A program made the position numbers and the translations under genes. From assembly GCA_947496355.1 (NCBI GenBank), contig CANMCO010000005.1:186001-250000 (forward strand): 64,000 nucleotides of DNA, in the 5' to 3' direction. The notes beneath the pieces are model-generated. The model had not been told where the DNA came from. It did not search any database and saw only the letters and a program-made list of their open reading frames with translations. Origin of the DNA: an uncultured Aquimarina sp. (GTDB lineage Bacteria > Bacteroidota > Bacteroidia > Flavobacteriales > Flavobacteriaceae). Shown here one piece after another: positions 35,788-45,395 of the stretch (its first letter is position 1; the number at the start of each line of letters is the position of its first letter).

Positions 35788-38700
35788 GTTCTTCTTTTTG
35801 TTCTTTAATCGCTCGTTCTACTTCTTCTTTGGTGATTTTATCTCCCGTGGCTAGCCACTTAGTTCCTACTTTAATTTTATTGCTAAAAGATAAATACAAA
35901 GGCAATACCAACAAGGTAAGCACTGTCGCAAAACCGATGCCATAAGCTATAGAAATAGCCATAGGTTTTAGAAATTGAGCTTGTCTACTTTTTTCAAAAA
36001 TTAATGGTGCCAATCCTGCAATTGTGGTCAATGAAGTAAGAAAAATAGCTCTAAAACGAGATTTTCCGGCTTCATTAATAGCTTCATCAAAAGCCATTCC
36101 TGATCGTAGATTACTATTGAATTTCCCTATGAGTACTAGTCCATCATTTACCATAATCCCAATAAGCGCAATGATTCCTAACAGGGATAATATATTGATA
36201 GGGAAACCATGTACCCAATGCCCAAATGCCACAGCGGGTAAGCTTAATGGAATCAAAAGTAATAATAATAATGGCTGGCTATAACTTCTAAATGTAAATG
36301 CAATAGTAATATATATTAATGCTAAAGCCGTAAGGCCAACAGGTCCTAAGGATCCTAAAAACTTTCCTGCCTCTCTATTCTGCCCTTCGTAAGAAGGAGT
36401 CACTGTAGGATATTTAGAAATAATATCTGGCATTATAACTGTTCTGATTTCATCTAACACATCTGTAGAGCTGGTAGTTTCTGGGTTTTTTAAATCTGCA
36501 GAAATCTGGATTTCCCGTCTACCATCTAAGTGATTTACTGCCACATCCCCTCTTTCGATAGTATAATCTGCAATTTCATTAAGCGGTATTCTTTCTCCCG
36601 TAGCAGTAGCTATGCGCATATTATCCAAATCTAAGATTGAAGAACGATTCTCCCGGTCATAACGCACCCAAACTCTAATTTCGTCCTGCCCACGTTGAAA
36701 TCGTTGCGCCTGTACTCCAAAAAAACCTGATCGAACTTGCACCATTACATCTCTCAAATTAAGACCAAGGGCATAGGCATTTTCTTTAAGTTCTAATCTG
36801 ATTTCTTTAATTCCTGCCGGATCATTATCTGCAATATCCTTTAGTCTTGCATCATTCTGTAAAACCTTTTTGAATTCTTCTTTTGCCGCTTTCAATTCTT
36901 GAATATTATTCCCTAACAGGGAAACTGAAACGGGGCTTCCTCCAAAATTACCTCCGGATCCAAAAATTAATCGTTCTGCACCAAATACAGGACCCACTTT
37001 TTCACGTAAGCGGTTAGCTACTAATCCAGAATTTATGGCATTAGGACGTTCTTCACCAGGTAACAAATTAATCCGTAAAGAAGCATCAGAAGATGCCGTT
37101 ACTCTTCTAATTACGTTTTCAAATAGTTCTTTTCCCTGGTAATCTTCAGTTTGCAAAAACTCTTCTGTAAGCTCTTGATTTACAAGCCAAGCCTTCTCCT
37201 CGATCATCGAGATTATAGAATCTGTAACTTTTTCGTTGGTTCCATTGGGCATTCCCAAATCAACAGATACAACATCACTGGCAATACGCGGAAAAAATGC
37301 TGTCCTTACAATTCCTCCTCCTATGCTTCCTATAGTTAATATAAGGATCACGATAAAAATAGAGAACGTGAAAAATTTATTTTTTAATGCGAATTGCAAT
37401 GTAGGATTGTACATATTATCGCGCAGCCATTTCATGATTTTATCTCCAAACGCATTTATATATCGAAGCTTAGAAAACAACTTGGCTATTCCTTTTTTGG
37501 GAGCTGTACTCTCTGCCCTTAACGCTTTAGAATGTGCCAAATGTGCAGGAAGGATTATTAAAGCTTCTACCAAAGATACAGTAAGTGTCAGAATAACAAT
37601 AACAGATACTTCTCCAAAAAAATCTCCGATTCGACCGTCTAGAAACAAGAAGATTCCAAAAGCCAAAATTGTGGTAATAATGGCAGAAACAATAGCAGGG
37701 ATTACTTCCATCGTTCCATCTATCGCAGCCTGAACGGGGGTTTTCCCTTTTTCATAATGTTGATAGATATTCTCAGCAATCACGATACCATCATCCACCA
37801 AGATACCAATCACGATAATCATCCCAAAAAGAGATAGTACATTAATTGTTACATTAAAGTAGCCCGCAAATACAAACATTCCTAAAAAAGCTATCGGTAA
37901 ACCAAAAGCCACCCAAAATGCCAATCTCGTATTAAGAAACAATGATAAAAATATAAGCACCAAAAACATGCCAATAACAGCATTTTCTGTTAGCAACTTT
38001 GTTCTCTGTACCAATGTTATAGAGCGATCACTAATTACATTGAGCTGTATATTGTTATATTTTTGATTAAACTCTTCTATATATTCTTTTGCATTTTCTG
38101 CTGAAGAAATAAGATCTTCAGTATTTGTACTGGTTATTTCGACATTAACAGAAAGATCACCATTAAAATAGCTTGCGTTTGGAGATTCTGAGAAACGATC
38201 TCTTATCTCTGCAACATCTTTTAATCGTATGGAACGCCCTGAAGCATCTGCTCTAATAATTAAGTTAGAAAGCTCACTACCATAATACGAGCGATTGTTT
38301 GCCCTAATAAGATACTCTTCTGCATTGGTTTTAATAGTTCCCCCTGTGGTTAAAATGTTTGCCTGACTTACAGCTTGTGCAACTTCGCTAAAACTAAGCC
38401 TATATGCAAGCAGACTATTCTCATTCACGGCTATTTCAATTTCCTCATCGGGATAACCACTAATGTTAATTTGGGAAATTCCATCAATACCCCTAAGGTC
38501 ATTTTCAATCTGTCTGGTAATTTGTTTGAGTGTACTTAGAGGAATATTATTACCACTTACCGCAAAATTTATAGTAGGGCGAATAGCCTCTTGCTTGGCT
38601 ACTACAATAGGCTCCATCCCTGTGGGAAATGAAGGTACTCGATCTACTGCATTCTTAACCTCAAGCAACATAAAGTCAATATCCTTACCTTTCTCAATTT

Positions 38701-38983
38701 CAACATTTATGCTACCACTATTTTCTCTTGATGTTGATGTTACGCGCTCTACCCCTTCTAAGCCCTTAAGGTTGTCTTCTATCTTAAGTACTACACCCTC
38801 TTCAATTTCTAAAGGAGATGCTCCGGGATAAACTACACTAATGCTTATGTTTTTGGAATCTGTAAGCGGAAAAAACGATGATTTTAAAGAAAGTGCTCCA
38901 AAAACTCCGAATCCGATAAAAGCAATCACTATTACATCTACAGCAACATGATACTTGATAAAATAAGAAATGATCTTGCGCAT
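35759..38983 (-). CDS. RND efflux transporter (AcrB-like inner-membrane pump)
   Basis: A 1074-residue RND permease, full family length. The first helix (about 10-30), two large periplasmic loops and a helix bundle are evident. The helix-4 proton-relay pair is in GILVDDGIVIAENIY (about 395), and the C-terminal half repeats as IMVNDGLVLIGKFN (about 970). It is of the HAE type (drug, detergent or organic-solvent efflux) rather than the metal type, judging by these motifs. It starts two bases after the MFP stop and overlaps TolC. Proton-driven export across both membranes with its two partners is expected. Confidence 0.95.
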   Translation of the reverse strand: MRKIISYFIKYHVAVDVIVIAFIGFGVFGALSLKSSFFPLTDSKNISISVVYPGASPLEIEEGVVLKIEDNLKGLEGVERVTSTSRENSGSINVEIEKGKDIDFMLLEVKNAVDRVPSFPTGMEPIVVAKQEAIRPTINFAVSGNNIPLSTLKQITRQIENDLRGIDGISQINISGYPDEEIEIAVNENSLLAYRLSFSEVAQAVSQANILTTGGTIKTNAEEYLIRANNRSYYGSELSNLIIRADASGRSIRLKDVAEIRDRFSESPNASYFNGDLSVNVEITSTNTEDLISSAENAKEYIEEFNQKYNNIQLNVISDRSITLVQRTKLLTENAVIGMFLVLIFLSLFLNTRLAFWVAFGLPIAFLGMFVFAGYFNVTINVLSLFGMIIVIGILVDDGIVIAENIYQHYEKGKTPVQAAIDGTMEVIPAIVSAIITTILAFGIFLFLDGRIGDFFGEVSVIVILTLTVSLVEALIILPAHLAHSKALRAESTAPKKGIAKLFSKLRYINAFGDKIMKWLRDNMYNPTLQFALKNKFFTFSIFIVILILTIGSIGGGIVRTAFFPRIASDVVSVDLGMPNGTNEKVTDSIISMIEEKAWLVNQELTEEFLQTEDYQGKELFENVIRRVTASSDASLRINLLPGEERPNAINSGLVANRLREKVGPVFGAERLIFGSGGNFGGSPVSVSLLGNNIQELKAAKEEFKKVLQNDARLKDIADNDPAGIKEIRLELKENAYALGLNLRDVMVQVRSGFFGVQAQRFQRGQDEIRVWVRYDRENRSSILDLDNMRIATATGERIPLNEIADYTIERGDVAVNHLDGRREIQISADLKNPETTSSTDVLDEIRTVIMPDIISKYPTVTPSYEGQNREAGKFLGSLGPVGLTALALIYITIAFTFRSYSQPLLLLLLIPLSLPAVAFGHWVHGFPINILSLLGIIALIGIMVNDGLVLIGKFNSNLRSGMAFDEAINEAGKSRFRAIFLTSLTTIAGLAPLIFEKSRQAQFLKPMAISIAYGIGFATVLTLLVLPLYLSFSNKIKVGTKWLATGDKITKEEVERAIKEQKEEREEHHELQA

Positions 38984-38985
38984 GG

Positions 38986-40152
38986 TTACTGTTTTGTGTT
39001 AGTACTTATAATGTTACTATCAGGTACTGATGTTTTGTTTCCCTTATTTGCATATACTCGTACTAACATTCCAGCATAAGCGCCCGGAACAGGTTTGTTT
39101 AATATTACATCACCATCCGGAACCCCTTTTAGCACAACTTTTTTATCTGAAAAATAAACCGGGATTACATCTACAACGTCTAAAATACTATCTCTAACTA
39201 CAAAGATTTTATCACCTTCTTGAAGTAGATTACGATCGATCTCAATAGCATTTTGTTCTTTTTTGGCATCCAGATTGGCTTCTAAATACATTCCTTCCTT
39301 TAAAGAAGGTTCGGCAACCTCTATATAAGATGTGATTGTCTGTGTCGCTTGATCCACCCGACTATTAATCCTTGTAACTTTTCCTTTATAGGTTTTTGTT
39401 TTATTTAGATTAGAAAGATCTACAGATTCTCCAATTTGAAGGAGATCACTATATTCTTTACCTATGGCAACTTCCATCTCATAGACACTGGTATCTATAA
39501 ACTCTCCTAATTTTTGACCTTGTCGTATTAATGTTCCTTCGTTTACCAATGCTTCTGTAAGCACCCCATTAAACGGAGCCGAAATTGTATATTTGGCTAA
39601 GCGTTGTTCTAAATTTTTTACATTATAATAAGAGGTATAGATATTTCTTCCTGTAATAAAATATTTTTCTTTATCTGAAGACGTTTCTGGTAGCTTTGGC
39701 GTAGGCTTATTCATATCAAAACTACTGAGATATGACTGCCATTTATCATAAATCTCTGGATAATCTAGTCGTAAATCTGGCATTATAGAAGTGACCTGAT
39801 TATAGAGATTACTTTTTGCGGATTGCACATTCGCGTAGTATTCTGAAGCATCTATGCGTATCAGGGACTGCCCTTTGTTATATTTTTGACCTGTTTTAAA
39901 AAGTTTGGACCCTCCCCTAAAAACTCCTTGAACCTCTGCATATAATTCTAACCTTCTTTTCGCAGTTAAATTACCATTGGCAGCAATTTGAATGGGTATT
40001 GTTTTATTTGTAACTGTATCAACAAAAACAGTCTTAATTACTTTGGAAGGTCTGGGTTTTGGTCTTTTTTTACTATCAATTATTTTACCAGCAAAAAATA
40101 CTGCTCCAACTATTAATAACAATCCAAGCACAGAAAGTATAATGTTTCTCAT
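38986..40152 (-). CDS. RND efflux periplasmic adaptor (membrane fusion protein)
   Basis: A 388-residue adaptor with an N-terminal membrane anchor (about 4-22), a lipoyl/hairpin region (AYAEVQGVFRGG-like start near residue 70, YTISAPFNGVLTEALVNEGT near 190) and a beta-barrel domain (KVTRINSRVDQATQTITSYI). It links the RND pump to TolC. It is 179 bases after the marR stop with a hairpin between, so the pump operon probably has its own promoter, or read-through is regulated. Confidence 0.93.
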   Translation of the reverse strand: MRNIILSVLGLLLIVGAVFFAGKIIDSKKRPKPRPSKVIKTVFVDTVTNKTIPIQIAANGNLTAKRRLELYAEVQGVFRGGSKLFKTGQKYNKGQSLIRIDASEYYANVQSAKSNLYNQVTSIMPDLRLDYPEIYDKWQSYLSSFDMNKPTPKLPETSSDKEKYFITGRNIYTSYYNVKNLEQRLAKYTISAPFNGVLTEALVNEGTLIRQGQKLGEFIDTSVYEMEVAIGKEYSDLLQIGESVDLSNLNKTKTYKGKVTRINSRVDQATQTITSYIEVAEPSLKEGMYLEANLDAKKEQNAIEIDRNLLQEGDKIFVVRDSILDVVDVIPVYFSDKKVVLKGVPDGDVILNKPVPGAYAGMLVRVYANKGNKTSVPDSNIISTNTKQ

Positions 40153-40272
40153 ATAAGCAACTTTGTTTAAGCTTTTTGGTTCAAAAGCTTCACAAAACTA
40201 TCAACAACTAACCTACGTTGCCGTTAAAGAACTCATAAAAGTTAACATGTGTTTTTTTCTTATATACAAAAA

Positions 40273-40307
40273 CGAAAAAAACACCTACCAAGCAGATGTT
40301 TTTTTCG
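40273..40307 (-). terminator. Intrinsic terminator after the marR gene
   Basis: Perfect eleven-base stem cgaaaaaaaca / tgtttttttcg with a thirteen-base loop, 25 bases past the marR stop on the minus strand, with a T run in the descending arm. Confidence 0.7.
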
Positions 40308-40331
40308 ACAAAAATATATTGGATATAAATG

Positions 40332-40790
40332 TTATCCTTCTGCTATATCCGCAATTTTTGCTTTTACTTTCTTTAGTGCCGTAATTAAGACGTCTATTTC
40401 TTCTTCCGTCAAGCTTTCTTGTACCGCAGGAATTAAATCATACATTATGGGTTGTACTTTTTCAATTACTTCTTTGCCATGATCTGTAAGAAAAATGCGG
40501 TTAACTCTTCTGTCATTTTCATCACTTTTTCTAACCACCAGGTTTTTACTTTCCATAGTATTTACCAATCGAGTCATAGAAGTTTTATCCCTATGTGTTA
40601 TAAAAGCCAAATCGTTTTGTGGTTGTCCATCATCTACATGTAATCGCTTTAAAACACTCCATTGTTCTTTGGAGAGGTCTAATCCATTTTCTTGAAATGC
40701 TTTTTGAACTAAAAATCCAAAATCATAATGAATCTTACCTACCCATGATAATGCATGGGAATTTAAATCGATGGCTTTTGTATTATTCAT
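40332..40790 (-). CDS. MarR-family transcriptional regulator
   Basis: A 152-residue winged-helix regulator (LSKEQWSVLKRLHVDDG, NDLAFITHRDKTSMTRLVNT recognition helix, RRVNRIFLTDHGKEV wing). Length and motif order are typical. It precedes an RND efflux operon on the same strand, so it is probably the local repressor whose release by a substrate switches on the pump. The hairpin between the two indicates separate control. Confidence 0.93.
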   Translation of the reverse strand: MNNTKAIDLNSHALSWVGKIHYDFGFLVQKAFQENGLDLSKEQWSVLKRLHVDDGQPQNDLAFITHRDKTSMTRLVNTMESKNLVVRKSDENDRRVNRIFLTDHGKEVIEKVQPIMYDLIPAVQESLTEEEIDVLITALKKVKAKIADIAEG

Positions 40791-41012
40791 AAATACTATT
40801 ATTTAATTTTCAGGTACAAAAATATTCATAAAAATCTAGTTGTACTTGCAACTAACGATAAAAATATCACAAAAGTATTTGGCAATTTTTAACTTAACGG
40901 TAAGGTAACAAACGACAATTTTAGAAATCTTTAAAAAAGAAATTGAATAACTAAAAATATCATAATTTACTCCCTTAATTATCTTTAATTTTATAACAGA
41001 AAGACCATTATT

Positions 41013-42935
41013 TTAGCTATTTGACATCGAATCAATTTCCTCTTGTATTTGCTCCCAATCATCCATTAACGAAGCTAATTTATCTTTTTTAGCCTGATAT
41101 GTATCAAAAAAATTAGGTTGTGCTATCGTTTTATCATAATCAATTGCCAAACTCACATCAATTTCTTTGATTTCTTTTTCGAGTTTATTGATTTTAGATT
41201 CTGTGTTGCTTAACTTATTGTTTAATGATTTCAGCTTCTTTTGATCTTCATAAGATTGTTTGGCCGTTTCTTTAGAACTCGAAACTGACTTAGCTTGTTT
41301 ATCTTTTTTCTCGATGTCTCGAAGATCACTAACTCTTCGTTCTTCTAGATAGAAATTAATGTCTCCCAGATACTCTTTAATCTTTTTATTCTTGAACTCG
41401 TAAACCGTATTACTTAATCCTTGTAAAAAATCTCTATCATGTGATACCAAAATAAGGGTTCCTTCAAAGTTTTTCAGTGCTTCCTTTAATACATTTTTAG
41501 ATTTAATATCCAAGTGGTTTGTTGGCTCATCCATCACTAGCACATTAAAAGGCTGCAGGAGCATTTTACACAATGCCAACCTATTACGCTCTCCTCCAGA
41601 TAATACTTTTACTTTTTTATCTACTTCTTCCCCCCTAAACAAAAAGGCTCCCAGCATATCCCGAACTTTGCTTCGTGTCTTCTCATCTGCCGCATGTATC
41701 ATGGTATCATGCACAGTGAGTTCTCCATCAAGATATTCAGATTGATTCTGTGCAAAATATCCTATTTGCACATTATGCCCCAACTTAAACTTACCATCGT
41801 GGGATATTTCATTAATTATAATTTTGGCCAATGTAGATTTACCCTGACCATTTTGACCTACAAATGCAATTTTTGATCCACGCTCTACGAGTAAATCGAT
41901 ACCCTTTAAGATTTCTTTGTCTCCATAATTTTTTCCAACGGCTTCCGCTTCGATAACTACTTTTCCTGGCTGTACACTTATCGGAAAATTAATATTCATT
42001 ACTGCATTATCATCCTCATCGACCTCTATTCTATCAATTTTATCCAATTTCTTGATTAGTGATTGCGCCATAGACGCTTTAGACGCTTTGGCCCTAAACT
42101 TTTCAATCAATTTTTCGGTTTGCTCGATCTGTTTAGATTGATTTTTCTGCGTTGCAAGTTGTTGCTCCCTAATTTCTTTACGTAATACCAGATACTTAGA
42201 GTATGGTTTATTATAATCATAAATGCGACCCAAAGAAATTTCGATCGTTCTATTGGTCACATTATCCAGAAACATTTTATCGTGAGAAACGATAACCACA
42301 ACACCAGCATAATTTTTCAGAAAACTTTCTAACCAAATAATAGATTCTATATCTAGGTGATTTGTTGGCTCATCCAACAATAAAATATCATTATTTTGAA
42401 GTAGAAGCTTTGCCAATTCTATACGCATACGCCATCCCCCAGAAAATGTATCTGTTAAGCGATCAAAATCTTCTCTTACAAATCCCAAACCTTGTAGAAC
42501 TCTTTCGGTTTCTCCCTGGTAATTATATCCTCCTATAATTTCATAATGATGCGTATGATCACTTAAATTTGTTATAAGTTGATTATACTCCTCACTTTCA
42601 TAATCGGTACGCTCTGCCAGTTTGTTATTAATGACATCTATTTCTCGTTCTATCTTTTTAATTTCGATAAAAGCTTCATAGGCCTCCTCAAGAACGGTAC
42701 GACCCTGAACAAAATCGATATCCTGTTTAAGGAAACCAATCTTTACTTCTTTATCCATTGCAATCTGGCCAGAATCAGGTTCTTGTTCTTTAGACAAAAT
42801 TTTAAGCATCGTAGATTTCCCTGCACCGTTCTTTCCTACCAATCCTACGCGATCTCCTGCACTAAGCATAAAGCTTATTTCCTCAAAAAGGTATTCCCCT
42901 CCAAATGAAATCGACAAGTTATGTATGTTTAACAT
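41013..42935 (-). CDS. ABC-F family ATPase (ribosome-associated type)
   Basis: A 640-residue soluble protein with two ABC domains. Walker A motifs are GKNGAGKST and GQNGQGKST, signatures include TFSGGWRMRIELAKLL and VLSGGERNRLALC, and both Walker B/D loops read (L/V)DEPTNHLD. An interdomain linker and a C-terminal coiled coil (about 560-635) complete the Uup/YdiF-like plan. Such proteins act on ribosomes at the E site, or in antibiotic resistance in some members. The start is set at ATG 42935 (MLNIHNLSISF); a longer frame to 43016 would overlap the divergent DUF983 gene. Confidence 0.93.
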   Translation of the reverse strand: MLNIHNLSISFGGEYLFEEISFMLSAGDRVGLVGKNGAGKSTMLKILSKEQEPDSGQIAMDKEVKIGFLKQDIDFVQGRTVLEEAYEAFIEIKKIEREIDVINNKLAERTDYESEEYNQLITNLSDHTHHYEIIGGYNYQGETERVLQGLGFVREDFDRLTDTFSGGWRMRIELAKLLLQNNDILLLDEPTNHLDIESIIWLESFLKNYAGVVVIVSHDKMFLDNVTNRTIEISLGRIYDYNKPYSKYLVLRKEIREQQLATQKNQSKQIEQTEKLIEKFRAKASKASMAQSLIKKLDKIDRIEVDEDDNAVMNINFPISVQPGKVVIEAEAVGKNYGDKEILKGIDLLVERGSKIAFVGQNGQGKSTLAKIIINEISHDGKFKLGHNVQIGYFAQNQSEYLDGELTVHDTMIHAADEKTRSKVRDMLGAFLFRGEEVDKKVKVLSGGERNRLALCKMLLQPFNVLVMDEPTNHLDIKSKNVLKEALKNFEGTLILVSHDRDFLQGLSNTVYEFKNKKIKEYLGDINFYLEERRVSDLRDIEKKDKQAKSVSSSKETAKQSYEDQKKLKSLNNKLSNTESKINKLEKEIKEIDVSLAIDYDKTIAQPNFFDTYQAKKDKLASLMDDWEQIQEEIDSMSNS

Positions 42936-42993
42936 CAGCTTTTGAATATTTTGTGCAAAGATGACTAATTTTGTGTTATCATAAAAGCCACAT

Positions 42994-43380
42994 ATGAACT
43001 TCTTAAAAGGAACCAAGATTTATAGCATTTTAACAGGAAGTTGTCCTGTATGCCACGAAGAAAACATGTATAAAGTTTCTAACCCATATCGATTAAGTCA
43101 TACACTAAAAATGCAGGAACGCTGTAGTCATTGTAACACAAAGTATAAAATAGAGCCTTCTTTTTTTTATGGTGCCATGTATGTAAGTTATCCTGTAGGA
43201 ATAGCCTTTGCAGTAGCTGCTTTTGTAATCAGTCACTTTCTCTTTAAATTCAATTTGGTAGCTACTTTTCTGGTAATTGCAGGAACTATGATTATTTCAC
43301 TACCAATTATCCTAAGGTTATCTAGAAATATTTGGATTAACTTTTTTATGCATTATAGCAAAGAGAAAAGTTTATCGTAG
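42994..43380 (+). CDS. DUF983-family membrane protein
   Basis: A 128-residue protein with an N-terminal zinc-ribbon-like region (C-P-V-C at about 18-21, then CSHC at about 43-46) followed by two membrane helices (about 65-85 and 90-108), the usual DUF983 plan. Function unknown. It diverges from the ABC-F gene (58 bases apart), and its stop overlaps the convergent FAD oxidoreductase gene by nine bases. Confidence 0.9.
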   Translation: MNFLKGTKIYSILTGSCPVCHEENMYKVSNPYRLSHTLKMQERCSHCNTKYKIEPSFFYGAMYVSYPVGIAFAVAAFVISHFLFKFNLVATFLVIAGTMIISLPIILRLSRNIWINFFMHYSKEKSLS

Positions 43381-44418
43381 TTTATTAAATCTTGAGATAT
43401 CGACCTCTTGATCTAAAGAGATTCCTTTTTCTATATAGTTGTATAGATTTTCTGCTACTGAAGGTCCAATTAATATTCCTCTACTACCCAATCCATTAAG
43501 AATATGAATATTTCGATGTTCTGGATGCGTGCCAATTAAGGGTCTTCTATCCTTTACTGTAGGTCGTATTCCTGCTACTTGATCCACAACCTCATATGGC
43601 ACTTTTAAAAAACGTTTTAGTTTTTTTTCGAGTTCTTCTTTTGCAGAAGTAGTTGTTTCTGGTGATTTATCCTGGTTATTATAGGTCGCACCAACCTTAT
43701 ACATGTCTTTTCCTAACGGAATAATAAATACAGATGACTTTACCGCTTCTTTTAGTTTTAAGGCTTCAGATCTAATAATAATGTACTCTCCTTTATTACC
43801 TACAACAGGTAGGTAATTAAAATATGGGTTATTATTAACACCAAATCCCTCGCTAAAAAGAATATGTTTTGCCTTATAGCCTTTATACTCAATAAAATCC
43901 TTTTTAATCATAAGCGCATCATGTGCAAAAGATTCTCTAATTATCGATTTTTTTTGTTCAAGATATTGCAAATAAGATGACAACAAATTTTTGATATCGA
44001 TTCTTCCAGTGTGCTTTACTTTTCCATATTCATACGGTATATCTAAAGCCTTATTTATGTTTTGAAATAGTTTTGCAGAAAGGAATTGGTCTAGGATTGG
44101 CTTATCGCAGGCTTCAAACCAAGTGTTCTGCTCTTCAACAGAATTGAATCTTCGAAATACAGGAAGTTCAAAAATTAGTGGCTTTTGAAGTTTAGCCTCT
44201 ATACTTTTGTAGAAAGGTATCGCTTTTTCCATTTGTTCTACTACCTGCCATGCAGCTGTAAAACGTTTTAGAATTACAGGGTTATATAACCCTCCTGCTA
44301 CTCTTGAAGATTTCTGAGAGTAATCTTCAAAAACTACATAAGATTTACCTTCACTTTCTAGTTGTTCAACAAATGACAAGCCTGACAATCCAAACCCTAC
44401 TACAATATAATCTAGCAT
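43372..44418 (-). CDS. FAD-dependent oxidoreductase (DAO family)
   Basis: A 348-residue flavoprotein with an N-terminal dinucleotide-binding motif (VVGFGLSGLSF at 6-16), a second substrate-proximal segment (VAGGLYNPVILKRF, about 41-54) and a C-terminal FAD-closing motif (HILNGLGSRGILIGP, about 312-326), as in D-amino-acid/glycine oxidase relatives. The substrate is not readable. It is a common companion of the gld operon in Flavobacteriaceae. It is separated from gldN by a terminator. Confidence 0.87.
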   Translation of the reverse strand: MLDYIVVGFGLSGLSFVEQLESEGKSYVVFEDYSQKSSRVAGGLYNPVILKRFTAAWQVVEQMEKAIPFYKSIEAKLQKPLIFELPVFRRFNSVEEQNTWFEACDKPILDQFLSAKLFQNINKALDIPYEYGKVKHTGRIDIKNLLSSYLQYLEQKKSIIRESFAHDALMIKKDFIEYKGYKAKHILFSEGFGVNNNPYFNYLPVVGNKGEYIIIRSEALKLKEAVKSSVFIIPLGKDMYKVGATYNNQDKSPETTTSAKEELEKKLKRFLKVPYEVVDQVAGIRPTVKDRRPLIGTHPEHRNIHILNGLGSRGILIGPSVAENLYNYIEKGISLDQEVDISRFNKLR

Positions 44419-44429
44419 ATCCCAAAAAT

Positions 44430-44463
44430 AATAAAACGCCCAACTAATGTTGGACGTTTTATT
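44430..44463. terminator. Terminator at the end of the gld operon
   Basis: Near-perfect 15-base stem aataaaacgcccaac / gttggacgttttatt (one mismatch) with a four-base loop, 26 bases past the gldN stop. It can also act for neither or both strands, being A/T-rich on both sides. Confidence 0.75.
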
Positions 44464-44488
44464 AATAACTTATTAAATATAGTAGAGT

Positions 44489-45379
44489 TTAGTAACTCCA
44501 CATATCCATTTCAAAATTTCGTATGCTTTCTTTGATTCTTTCACTCTCAAGAAGTTGCATCAAGGCGTTATCAACAATATAATCATTAATTGATCTATCT
44601 CCTTGTTCGTTATCTTCCTTGTAAATTACAGAATTAAATCGTCTTGCATTTAAAATATGATCTAATGTAAATGGCATAGAAGTATTTCTTCTGTTAAACG
44701 CTGATGTATTATGTAGAATCTCTCTTACATCTGGATACCATACCCAAAATAATGCAACCATATCTGGCTCATCATCATCGATAAAGTTAACATCCGGAGC
44801 TACAGGAGCTAATCCTAGCATTCTGTATCTTAATTCTCCTTGACGTTTATCAAAATACCAATATCCTCTTATCTTATATTCTGCAATATCAGCAGAAGAA
44901 ATATCTCTTCTGTTAATATACTGAGGATCTACAGTTTCTCCTGCATTATACTGCTCATATCCTAAATCAGTAGTGTCTATCTTAGACATTGTAGACTCAA
45001 GATCCTGAAAAGTACGAGTTTCGGTAAAATATGAATCTGAATATATATTCTTGATTTTTCCGCTTTTAATATTTGATACTAATACATCGTATAAAGAACG
45101 ACGATTAACACCTATATTATTGGTATCTATAGGATAGTACAATGGAAAATTTATACGCTCATCAAGATCGATAGTCTCCCATGTAGTCTTAGCCCATAGT
45201 ACATCACGTTTATCTACATAACCATACTCTAATGGATGATCATTATCATACATGATCTGTTCTGCAGTTTTCTTTCCTATATCATCTGGTGTGTCAGCGT
45301 TTAAAACGTTGGTCTGACCATATGAAATAATCGAAACGAATAGACCTAAAACGGTTAATAAAAAATTTCTCAAATTCAT
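44489..45379 (-). CDS. gldN: Gliding motility / type IX secretion protein GldN
   Basis: A 296-residue periplasmic protein. The signal peptide ends at about residue 22 (ISYGQT), and the body includes NADTPDDIGKKTAEQIMYDN and the long PLEYGYVDKRDVLWAKTTWE, characteristic of GldN/PorN. With GldK it forms the periplasmic ring of the T9SS, which secretes SprB and other adhesins for gliding. It is the last gene of gldKLMN, 16 bases after gldM, and is followed by a terminator. Length fits the family. Confidence 0.96.
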   Translation of the reverse strand: MNLRNFLLTVLGLFVSIISYGQTNVLNADTPDDIGKKTAEQIMYDNDHPLEYGYVDKRDVLWAKTTWETIDLDERINFPLYYPIDTNNIGVNRRSLYDVLVSNIKSGKIKNIYSDSYFTETRTFQDLESTMSKIDTTDLGYEQYNAGETVDPQYINRRDISSADIAEYKIRGYWYFDKRQGELRYRMLGLAPVAPDVNFIDDDEPDMVALFWVWYPDVREILHNTSAFNRRNTSMPFTLDHILNARRFNSVIYKEDNEQGDRSINDYIVDNALMQLLESERIKESIRNFEMDMWSY

Positions 45380-45395
45380 AATTAATAAGTTTATT

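Noticed and set aside
42936..43016. The N-terminal extension of the ABC-F protein
   Set aside because: It would overlap the start of the divergent DUF983 gene, and the ABC domain begins normally at the Met at 42935.
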